This document shows positions 20,661 to 31,499 of a DNA stretch of 64,000 nucleotides, one piece after another; within the stretch, counting starts at the first letter, position 1, and the number at the start of each line of letters is the position of its first letter. The notes beneath the pieces were generated by a model. The model made no database searches. It worked only from the letters and a program-made list of their open reading frames with translations, and was not told the DNA's origin. The position numbers and the translations under genes are program-made. The DNA is from Argentina anserina (Eukaryota; Streptophyta; Magnoliopsida; Rosales; Rosaceae), in contig NC_065873.1 of assembly GCF_933775445.1 (NCBI RefSeq), positions 23,250,001 to 23,314,000 of the forward strand. The letters run 5' to 3'.

Positions 20661-22919
20661 GTTTGTGTGAATTATCGAGTAGTTAGAGTTTCTAGATATG
20701 TTATTTTCAATGTTTTTCATTTCTTTGATGCCTAAAAGAAAACTTTTAAAAAATGTGTATGTACAACTGTGTAAATATATGGGCATAATTTTAGTCATTC
20801 AAAATGCTTTATACGTAAGGACTACAGTGTATCTATATGAAGTCATGGCAATGATCAATCAAACTGTATGTGAAGTTTGTATAGTTTCATACGATTGTTT
20901 TTATCTCGGTGCAATAGCACTTATTGGCAAAATATAAAAAAAACATAAATAGTTGTTTCCAAAATATCATCACTCGGACAAGCACCACTACTCTCCGGGA
21001 TGCTTCTTGTCACCTCATCACGTGAAAGAAACCATACACTAAACCCACCGACGGATCGATTTTCCCTATTATATTTCTTCTTGCTCTTAAATCACGCAGT
21101 TGCTACAATTATTAGCATTATTTATACCTCTAAACAGTAAATTACAAGCACTGAAGAACAAAAACAAGCAGTTCCAGCATCAGTTCACTGTAATAGGAAG
21201 CTGCATAACAAATCTGGACCCCCTCTTGATTAAGACCCAATAGTTCAATGGAGGTCATCGGCCAAGAGATCGATCTGAATCTAACACCTGACCCACCCAC
21301 TTGTAAGTTCTTCGTCTTCTCTAATGTTTCGACCTAAACTCCTGGAGCTTCTTCCCCGGAATAGTGCTTATCCCACTGTACGTAACAGACTGTTACTTCC
21401 CTTTCTTCCTCACCTAATTTTCTTTATTTATTTTCTGGGTAGAAAAACCCAAAAATGAATTTGGGCTCACGTGGTCGCTTGCTTTATCCACACGTGTTTG
21501 GTCAGACATCCCAGGTTAGGCTCATGACGCCACGTGTGTGGGTGCTGATTGGTCTGCGCGTGATTGTATTTAGGGTTCTGGAAATGAATAGGAGGAGCGG
21601 CACCGTGAAAGGTTGTTTTCTGAGGCTGTCACGGAATAGTTAATTTCCGACGACCGACCCCAATTGAATATAGAAGTGAGGAAGCTTTTTTCTTGTTTTT
21701 CTTTTTACCTAACCCTGGATATTTAGGTATATAGACAACGAGATTTGGGTATATATTAGTGATGTAACATGAAAAAAAAAAAAAGGAAGACACATTAAGA
21801 TGAGACCTTGAGTGGGACTTTGGTTTATATGCGTTTGTATATGGTGCTTGATTGGACTATATATGCATGTGATTTGTCTGAATGGGAATTGGGAAGAATG
21901 GGTGGGGGTACGTAATCCATGTTCTTAGGTCTAAATCCAATTAACAGTTATCTTCAATTGATTGATCAGTTTGATTTGTTAACTAATTAACGGTGTAGTA
22001 GTAGTAGTAGTACATACGTATTAACTAGAAGTTTGGTATTATCAAACCTTGAGCTAAAAAGGTTTTGTACAGAGGAGCCCCTGACTGATTATGTATGTAG
22101 AGTGAGATCATCGTCGACATATAGTAACTTGTGTTAATTAGTACGTACTATATCTATGTATGAATCGTCAGTCGCTAATGATAGCTATACTACCATTAAT
22201 GTATGTATATGATCATTCTACATCTGTATAAATTTTTCAAGTTGATATGTTAATTATGCGCTTGTTATTTTGCATGGTGTTATCAAAACGACACTAGGCT
22301 AGTGTACGTGGTGTAACTGGTATTCCTTTCTGTTTAGATTTTTTTTTCTTCCTTTTGAAATAATTAATTGTTCTCTAATCTTAAGTTAACAAAAACTGCT
22401 TCTTGGACGTTCACAAAGATATATTGACGCTTGAGAAATAAGAACATGAGAAATTCAAAAGTGGGAGAGGAGAGTTTTAAATTTCAGGCAATCAACAATA
22501 TATATTGTCTATTATTAGATTATTCAAATGAAAACCGAGGATTAAACATTAACTTAATATAGGGTCATAAATCATGAATTTCTGCATATTCAATTCAGAG
22601 TACACACATCATATCATTTTAAAGAAAGAGGCCGATTCCAACATAAAGTAAGAGTCTAATTAAGCTGCTTTCTTGACTGAAAATCATTTTTCTATACAAA
22701 GAAAATGATTAATTAATCGGTCTCATTTTGTGATGGTTGATGGTTCCCTTTGGCCAATGGCTATCTCCTTTTTAGGTAACGTTCCTTTGGCCAATGGTCA
22801 CGTATTCTGGTATTCATTTTATGCAGTTACCTATCGGTATACTGTATACATAAACATTGGCACACGCAAGGCATCAGCCTACGTACATATCATGGTATAC
22901 ATAAATTAACCACACCAAC
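20661..22919. other. Intergenic with a possible first exon
   Basis: There are no long supported frames. It contains a (TAG)n run near 21996-22010 and a repeated CCTTTGGCCAATGG near 22748 and 22791. See the short frame at 21248. Confidence 0.5.
21248..21337 (+). other. Short frame with a DLNxxP (EAR-like) motif
   Basis: A 29-aa frame starts MEVIGQEIDLNLTPDPPT. It holds DLNLTP, which fits the DLNxxP form of the EAR repression motif of plant transcriptional repressors. A strong donor GTAAGTTC follows at about 21313, so this could be a first exon. I found no convincing downstream exon in the next 1.5 kb. It may be a small gene, a decayed gene or chance. Confidence 0.25.
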
Positions 22920-22927
22920 GTACAGCC

Positions 22928-24271
22928 CAGTGGCGGATCCAGGAATTGGAGTTTGGGTGGGTTTGAGTTTTTTATGAAACGAAAAAAAAATATGAAAAAT
23001 CTCGGCTGTGTGAGAGACTTATATTAAGTGGAAAAAAGTACACTTTGATGGATCCTTACTCATCAATACAATATAAGAATAAACTAAGTAAATCTAATCT
23101 TACGGTTCGATAAATTTTCAAAGTCATGGATTACCATCTCATTGTCAACAAAATCAGCATACTCTTTTTTAGAATCATCCACTGGATTGATTGGAGACTC
23201 TAAAGGCAATGGTGCATCATCAAATTTTGGAGAAGCTACGGAAGAAGTAGAAATTAGATTTGAACTTGAAGATGAGACATTAGTTATTGAATACCATCTA
23301 GTAAGGTTTTTAAATTGCTTTGACTTCGGCATTGAATCAGACAATTTATTAGAGACTACCTACAGATTAAGAAACAATGCTTATATTAGACAAAATGTAG
23401 CAAACATGCAAACACAACAGCTGGGCAAACACAGTAGCAAGGCAAATATAAAACTCCATATTAATTGTGAATTTGTAATAGAAGTCATATAACCTAAAAC
23501 TAAAATTAAATTACTGTAAATCAATAAGAAGTATAAATTTTAGCAATAATCATTTGACAAAGCTTAGAGTTCATACCAGAAAAAAGCATAATTAAATTCT
23601 CAATTTAGTATTTGAAATCAATACACCATTGTTTGATTTGTCACTCCATGCCTGTCTTTGTCCAGCCTCTAGAGACTCTAAGCAAAAACCCAAGTACCCA
23701 ACAAGATTAGAAACAAATTAAAACACAATCCAGTCAAATAAGAAAACCCAATTGAAAATAATCTTATATAAACTTACAAGCTGTTGATGAAGTCTAAGAG
23801 AGTGAGGTGTAGAATTGAATGCGTAGTAGTGATGGAGAGACTAAGAGGGAGGTGAGACTTTGAATCTTTGATAAATTGATGGAGATTTGGAGAATGCACA
23901 GAAGTGAGCAGTTGATAGAGAGTGGGGGACTGAGAGAATTGAGAGTTATATCGGGAAGGATAGAGAAGAGTAAGAGTATTAGTGATTTAGTGTAGTACCA
24001 AGCAGTTGATAGAGAGTGAGAGACTGAGAGAACTTAGAGTTATATCAGGAAGAATATAGAGAGTGAGAATATTAGTGATTAGTGTAGTACCAAACAGTTG
24101 ATACAGAGTGAGGGACTGACAGAACTTAGAGTTATATCGGGAATGATATAGAGAGTGGAAGTATTAGTGATTGAGTGTAATACCAAAAAAATATATATAA
24201 CTAAGTTTTTTTTTTCCCAAAATTCTGGGGTGGGCTAGATCCCACCCATCTCTTGCCTTGATCCGCGGCTG
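22928..24271. mobile_element. hAT element, non-autonomous
   Basis: The ends are CAGTGGCGGATCCAGG and, in reverse complement, CAGCCGCGGATCAAGG. The 8-bp flank GTACAGCC is duplicated at 22920-22927 and 24272-24279. The only sizeable frame (23344-23084, minus, 86 aa, KSKQFKNLTRWYS) may be a transposase remnant. This is a different family from the 13571 element. Confidence 0.85.
23908..24186. repeat. Three tandem copies of about 93 bp
   Basis: Copies start at about 23908, 24002 and 24094. Each holds CAGTTGATAGAGAGTG, GAGAGTTATATC or a close variant, and ATTAGTGATT...GTGTAGTACCAA. They form the right part of the hAT element at 22928-24271. Confidence 0.85.
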
Positions 24272-24279
24272 GTACAGCC

Positions 24280-25493
24280 TTATATTCCAGATAAACGCAT
24301 CAGTGTACACGATTGTCTTTAAACTTTTGTACTCCACAAGAGAATGAACCGTGAAGTTTTACATGTTACTCGGAAGATGGAGCTCTCTTCGAATGGATGA
24401 ACATGAACTAGTTTACTAGCAAATACCTTCATACTCGACCAGAAAAAAAGAACAAATTGAATTGATGGATCTGGACTCAGGAGAATCCAACCAGAGGCCA
24501 AAAAGAACACTGAAAATAGTGATAGCAATGGTTCAGTAGCCTCCAATTCTATCACATTCACAGAAATTTTATATATATCTTTTTTTAATACTAATTATAT
24601 ATATATCTTTGGTGATATCATGTTTACTGAATTCACTCTGCTAATGAGTCAATTACCTCGTGCTACGGCCCTACCAATATATTAGCCAACTCCGTATTAA
24701 TTTCCCTCATGCTCGCCCACAGTCGCCCATCAGCCCATGTCACCTATATCTGCACCCATGTTCATTAGTTTCTCTTTGTAGGGTAGTGTATGATTGTAAG
24801 TTTTGCAAATGTATAAAATTCTTCTAATTTTTCTTTATCTTAATGATCATTTCCTTTCCTTGCATTGGACGGATTCCCTTTCGTATGAACAGCCAGAATT
24901 CAAAATCATGAAAGTTTGCATTCTCAATTTAAGGAAGAGGTGCAGCCCCATTCTATTGTGTCTTAGCCTACAGTTTCAACTCTCGTGGCGAACTATAGAG
25001 ACCTGCATGTGTGTGTCATTAATTATTATAATTATCATAGATATTAAAAAATTATTTAATAAGAGATGTATTCTAAATAAAAACATTTATAAAATGTTAA
25101 ACAAGTTTATACACTAGCTTATATTACTATCTTGTTCATTGCAACAAGTTCAATTATATTGATCTATCACATATATAAACACGTTGTTCATGTATTATGT
25201 CTAACAATTCTCATTTATGAACATGCCTAGGAGTGAAATACTCTTGACCTTGAAGACAAACATTATCACAATAACACACACATATATATATATATATATA
25301 TAACAATACAAATGAAAGAAAAAAACAGAGTACGTACTTCAATTAATCGTTTAGTGTGATATCATATATATCAAGTTGGTAAAAAACCTAGCTCTTACAA
25401 AGATTAGTCCATCATGATTTTGGGGAGACTCCATGAATCCTATAAGGAACTATACATGCGGGTTGTAGGGGTTTGGCTGTTGTGCAGCACTGC
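24280..25493. other. Intergenic, no gene seen
   Basis: AT-rich with (TA)n runs near 24597 and 25280-25302. Frames at 24319-24561 and 24803-25117 have no recognisable motif. Confidence 0.6.
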
Positions 25494-25920
25494 ATACCAT
25501 ACATACCGAATCAGACGGTGAATAAAAGGTGTCTTGAAATGCACGTAAGGTCTGTGGAATATATGTACGGTAGATTATGGGCGCTGCACGCATACAACAC
25601 TGCATCATAGGATTTTCCGGGTTGTAGAACCTAGTTAGGTAATGGTGGGAAAGAAAAAAGAAAAAAAGTCACAAAAATTCTTCACCAAATTACTAATTTT
25701 ATCAAATACCATACATACCGAATCAAACGGTGAATAAAAAGTGTCTTGAAATGCACGTAAGGTCTGTGGAATATATGTACGGTAGATTATGGGCGCTGCA
25801 CGCATACAACACTGCATCATAGAATTTTCCGGGTCGTAGAACCTAGTTAGGTAATGGTGGGAAAGAAAAAAGAAAAAAAGTCACAAAAATTCTTCACCAA
25901 ATTACTAATTTTATCAAATA
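25494..25920. repeat. 212-bp tandem duplication
   Basis: Bases 25494-25705 are repeated at 25706-25917 with only about four differences, and a few bases of a third copy follow. The unit contains ACATACCGAATCA, GGTAGATTATGGGCGCTGC and GAAAGAAAAAAGAAAAAAAG. The near identity means a recent duplication. Confidence 0.92.
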
Positions 25921-26406
25921 CCGTACACAGAGAGAACAATTTGGTACAAAAATACAAATACCAATGTGATACGTAAAACTCATCTTTCTCATCCATGTGC
26001 TTTGCAGGGTGGGCCAACTCCCCCAGAATCCCAATCTCCAACCCCAATTAAACAAAACCTTCACGTTAAATCACTTGTTAAAAAAGCTACTTAATAACTA
26101 CTAACCCTGCTTCGCCAGTTGAAAGTTGAAACAGCTCGATCACTAAAAAGGAGGAGCTTGAGTTGTTTAGCAGTAAGAAGTAGGACCAGCTCGATCAGCT
26201 CTGGTCTTAAATTGCTACGCTTTCCTTTTCTTGCATTGGTATTACTGGTGTGCGATCAAGTCTCTGCAAACCAAAGCAAAACCCAACAGGAAACAAAACT
26301 TAGATAAATACCAGAGTGTCTGTCCCTTGTAAAGTTGCAAGCTTTTCATTACATGGAAGCTTGAAACTGACCCGAAAGCCATTAGACCCTTGTTGAACAT
26401 ATCACA

Positions 26407-29400
26407 ATGCTTCAAATTGGGTTTGGCGGGGGAGAAGCTGAGATGGATAAAGGACGTTCTGTTGTTGTGGGAGTGAAGCTGGACTCCAAGAGCAGAGAGC
26501 TGCTGACGTGGGCTCTCGTCAAGGTGGCTGAATCTGGTGACTCTGTCATTGCTATTCATGTTCTGGGTAAAAATGGTGAGTGTGAAGTTTTGGCCTTTGT
26601 TTTAGGATTTGAGTTTAAGTGGGAATTGACTGGTTTTGGTGAAATGAGTTTTGTGTAGAAATTGTGGATCGAAATGGGAAGTCTGCACTGCTTTCACTTG
26701 TCAAAGCATTTGACTCTGTTCTTGCTGTGTATGAAGGCTTCTGTAATTTGAAGCAGGTTTGTTTTCCATCAGATTATTTTTGATTTGTTTAGGTTTTGAT
26801 CTCTTTTCCATCAGATTATTTGCTGTTGCAGTTTGGGATTTAGCTGTCCTTTTATGGTGTTTTGTCATATTGTTTGGTTCTATGCTCTGAGAAAATGAAC
26901 GATTCAACCAGAGCCAAGTTTTTTAACTTATTGTGTTTTTAAACAAATTGATAAGTTAAAGCATATTGAGCCCTGTTCTTGACAATTTGTATTGGTCTCA
27001 TTGCATTGGAGAGTTTGGTGGTCAAACTTGTATATAAAGTTTCAGTCTTTCCTGATTTTTGTTTCCAGATTACTGAAGACATTTGGTTCATGTTATGCAG
27101 GTGGATCTCAAGCTTAAAATTTGCAGAGGAACATCAATAAAGAAGATTCTAATTCGTGAAGCACAATCATATAACGCATGCAAATTTATAGTGGGAACTG
27201 CTCAGAGCCACCATACAATCCGGTCATCCACCTCTGTGGCCAAGTACTGTGCAAAGAAGCTGCCAAAGGATTGTGGGATACTCGCTGTAAATAATGGGAA
27301 AGTTGTGTTTAACAGAGAGGGCTCTCTATCAATTTGTGACTCTCAAGGTAATTCAAGTCGGGTGCTTTTTCTAATTCTTCTTGTTTTTTTTAGCTATGGT
27401 GTGATTTTTTAATCGAGTACTTGTTTGCAGGAAGTGACCAGCATCAAAAAAATCGTTTGCTCGGTGCATTTCATAGACACAAGTCTTCCAAAGTACTAAA
27501 TGAAGGCAGTGACAATCTAGCCTCAAAGAACACATATGATCAGGTCAATTGTAAGAAAGTGGAGCAGACATTAGCTAAAATCTTCTTCGAATGTACAGAT
27601 ACGGTTGAGAAGCAGACATGCTCAGTTTGTTCAAGGCCCTCAGTGGATAATTGTAGTCACCAATCAGCTGAAGACTCTGCTGAGGATGGTGAAGATAACT
27701 CCCTGGCCATAGTGCCAGTACAAAGTGAAGAGGCAAGTTCAATTACTCAGTTGATCAAAGAATTGCCTGAATCAAGGCCCGGTTGGCCACTGCTTCGTCG
27801 TGCTGTGTTACCAGACCCTTCAGAGAGGTCTTTGGTTCGGAAAATCTCTGTGGTTCAGTGGGCAATGCAGCTGCCTAGTCGGCGTCATAGACAAAATAGT
27901 TGTGATCCAGTGGAAGATCAACCTTCTAGTTTGAATGGAGAAACTGGTGCACTGGTTCCGGTGGGTAGTGAGGTGACTGCCCCATCCTCACCTGATTACA
28001 ATTTGAAAAAGCTTCCTAGAGAGTTGGAGGGTCTGCATGAGAAGTACTCATCTACTTGCAGATTGTTCAATTTCCAGGAACTTCAGTCAGCAACATCATA
28101 TTTCCTGGCTGGTATCTACACAATTCATATGTCACAAGTCAAATATATATTTTTCATTCATCTTTTATTTACTGAAAAAATGTTTTCTTCTTTAATACCA
28201 GAAAACCTGATTGGAAGAGGTGGTAGCAGTCAAGTTTATAAAGGTTGCCTCCCTGATGCCAAGGAACTTGCTGTTAAGATCTTAAAGCCATCTGAAGATG
28301 TGTTGAAGGAGTTTGTTCTGGAAATAGAGATTATCACTACCTTGAATCACAAGAACATTATTTCCCTTCTGGGGTTCTGTTTTGAGGATAATCTTCTCTT
28401 GGTTTATGATTTCTTATCCAGAGGAAGCCTTGAGGAGAATCTCCATGGTACGTAACTTTATCTATTTCCGGGTTGAAGAGTTGCGTTTATGTTTGAACTC
28501 TAGCATGATTTTGATATTCTTTTACCATTTTAGGAAGTAAGAAAGATCCAAACGCATTTGGTTGGAATGAGAGATACAAGGTGGCAGTGGGTGTAGCTGA
28601 GGCCTTAGATTATCTGCATAGTGGCAGTGCTCGGCCGGTGATCCACAGGGATGTTAAATCATCCAATATACTGTTATCTGATAATTTTGAGCCAGAGGTA
28701 AACATGCTAAACCACTTTTTTGTTTTAAAGTGGTTTTGTTATTTTTTCTCAGTGTCGGTGTTCTTACTATTTTGACATGGCTTTTACAGCTCTCTGATTT
28801 TGGACTGGCTAAGTGGGCATCAACCTCCTCATCGCATATAACATGCACTGATGTTGCAGGAACATTTGGGTTTGTACCTTTTCAAAGCTGTAACTTTCAT
28901 CATATTTTATCTGTTAACTTGTTGGTTACTAAGGCAGAGAATAATGATCATGGTATACTGATAACTAATAACATTGCTTGCTGCTGCAGATACTTGGCCC
29001 CTGAGTACTTTATGTATGGCAAAGTAAACGAGAAGATTGATGTATATGCATTTGGTGTCGTACTACTTGAACTTCTTTCAGGAAGAAAACCTATAAGCAG
29101 CGACTACTCGAAAGGCAATGAAAGCCTAGTCATGTGGGTATGTCCTCTTTCCCGCCAAGGGTTTACTCCATCTACCTCTTCAAATTGTATCATGAAGGAA
29201 AATTATTTGAATTATTGGAACTTGTATCTTGTGCAGGCCAAGCCAATTTTAAATGGTGGGAAGGTGTCCCAACTATTAGATCCGAGCTTGGGAAATAACT
29301 ACGATCAAGGCCAATTGGAGAGAATGATTTTAGCAGCTACACTTTGTATCAGACATGCCCCAAGAGCAAGGCCCCAAATGAACTTTGTAAGTTCCTTCCC

Positions 29401-29739
29401 TTAGTAATTACCACACAAGATCTAATTGTTGAAAGCATATAATCCTACATCTGGAACTGACTTTAACAAAACCATTTGTCATTCTATTGAACATAGGTCG
29501 TGAAGCTCCTGCAAGGTGATGTAGAAATGATAAAGTGGGCGAGGCTACAAGTCTATGCTTGGGAGGAATCTGATATCCTTGACGACGAGGCATGTCCACG
29601 TTCTAATCTCCAGTCTCATCTTAACCTTGCACTGCTTGATGTGGAGGATGACTCACTCTCCATGAGCAGCATTGAGCAAACTGTCTCATTAGAGGACTAC
29701 CTCAGAGGCCGGTGGAGCCGCTCATCAAGCTTTGACTAA
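26407..29739 (+). CDS. Universal stress protein-protein kinase (RLCK type)
   Basis: Ten exons: 26407-26575, 26659-26756, 27101-27347, 27431-28111, 28202-28447, 28534-28697, 28790-28869, 28990-29137, 29237-29386, 29497-29739; they sum to 741 aa. Residues 10-165 form a UspA-type nucleotide-binding domain (GRSVVVGVKLD, ELLTWALVKVA, FIVGTAQSHH). A Ser-rich linker follows, then a Ser/Thr kinase: IGRGGSSQVYKG loop, AVKIL lysine, VIHRDVKSSNILL catalytic loop, SDFGLAKW and GTFGYLAPEY. All catalytic residues are present. There is no signal peptide or membrane helix, so it is a cytoplasmic receptor-like kinase; the USP part may sense adenine nucleotides, by family. ATG 26443 (MDKGRSV) is an alternative start. 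Confidence 0.92.
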
Positions 29740-31499
29740 CAATTTCACCTGCATAATGCTGTTATGCTAGCAATGGCAGTATTGCACTTCCTGTTGTGTG
29801 ATTAATTTGTATAGTAAACCCCTTCTAGATTAAAAAAAAAAAAAACAGTCACGTATCATATTAAAGGTTGGCTTATAGAAGGGTTTAGGATGAGAGGTTG
29901 TTCGTGTGTGCCCTCCTCCTTCTCTCAGTCATAAACTGGTCCTTATTTGTTGGACTAGTTTTCTCATTTCCCTTTTTTGTTTTGTTTAATTGGTGTCAGT
30001 TTTGGTCTTGGTCTCAACTAGACTAAGATTCTGATTGTAATGTTGAAGAATGTGTTGTAATTCTTGATGGTTTTACCAGAGTGAGCACAGGTTTATGAGA
30101 CAAATAAAATTCTTCTTGTTCTATTGTCCGGATTTGAAGTTTTGGCTTCATAATTCTAGACTAGGAGCTAAAATGGTTTGCAAGAACATGTCAAGTTCCA
30201 AATGCAAAGGAATATGAATTCTCCATCCAATGTGTTGTTCTATGGTTCTCTGGAATTCACTCAATTACTTCAGTGTATGTATCGCTAACAAGGACTCATT
30301 TTACATCTCGAAAACTTTATACAAAATTTTCGCAATCTTTAGAATATCCGAGCTGTTGGATTCGCTCATTGTTAACAGACTCATTTAACAGCTTGGAAAC
30401 TCTAATATTTTCGCCAATGTCTAGACTATTCGCCATCCAAATAGTTAAACAGATAACATTATTGAAATTTGGTTTATCCTTCAAATCCTCTGTTTGGTTA
30501 GATTCTTCTCCACACCGGCCATCAACATCTCTGAATAAGACTACTCACATGGTGCAAAGTCCTTTTGGCCTTCAAAGTCATGAGGGTACCCGGCGGACCA
30601 CCTGAAAAGGCTAGGGTACCGGACACCACCATCTACAAGGACTTGGAAAAATAGTGGTGGTCAATATTAATGGCAAGTCATGAATCACTGGTCTAGCTCA
30701 CCGACACCAAACACCTACTTTGGTCATTTCCAATTTTCCATTACCATCTCAAAAATATCCTAGCAACTAGCAAGAGCCATACCCATGTCTCCCATGCATA
30801 CTGAGACTTGAGAGGCCAACTACATCCGATCTCGTGGACCTCCTTCAGATTTTGCAGGTGAAACTAATGTAGACTCTTGTACCCAGGTTGCCATTTAAGG
30901 ACACGCCATTTGGCTCATTTCTAGCTTCATTCTCAACAAATACAAGACAATAGGAGAATAGAGGCCGCTCTCTTCAGCTCAGTCGAAGCGGATCAAACCC
31001 AACTGAAGTGAATCGAATCAAATCAGTTTATTCAATCCGATTGGGGCGAGATCATCAATTTGTGGTTTATGCTAGGACACAACAAATCTTACAACAAACG
31101 ATTACGTGAACGACTTTTCTTCGATACGGGAACGAAAAACGTACAATTTGATTTACGGAATCAGCTAGATTCTGCGGTCCTCTCTAAATTATCAAATGTA
31201 CAGAAAATAAGCAAGACGATTTATGAGTCTCTTCCAAGGATGGAAAGTGACCTTCCATATTTGAACATGAAAAATTGACGGTCAAATCTGTACAAATTAA
31301 TTACTTTTTACCCCACATAGAACGGCATGTCGTCTGTCTTCGAAAAACACTGTATCAAACAAACTAGGGTCTCTCTCGCGATCTCAATCTCCCTGTGAAA
31401 ACTGAAACTGCCGGCCGTAAAATAAAAACCAAAACTTTGCAAGCTTCGCCCAAAACCCAGAGAGATTCCAAGCTGACCGGAGAAAGAGCCCAATCGGAT
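29740..31499. other. 3' UTR of the kinase gene and CCCH gene promoter
   Basis: The first few hundred bases are probably 3' UTR. Frames at 30273-30605 and 31060-31278 show no domain. A frame open from 31395 runs into the CCCH gene, but its first 35 residues are basic and unlike the family start. Confidence 0.5.

Noticed and set aside
30273..30605. 110-aa plus-strand frame
   Set aside because: Ser/Thr/Leu-rich, no domain, no splice or homolog support.
31395..31499. Upstream in-frame start of the CCCH gene
   Set aside because: The 35-residue extension is Lys/Thr-rich and unlike a start, while MDLHQYLHHHPRY at 31500 is a more natural beginning.
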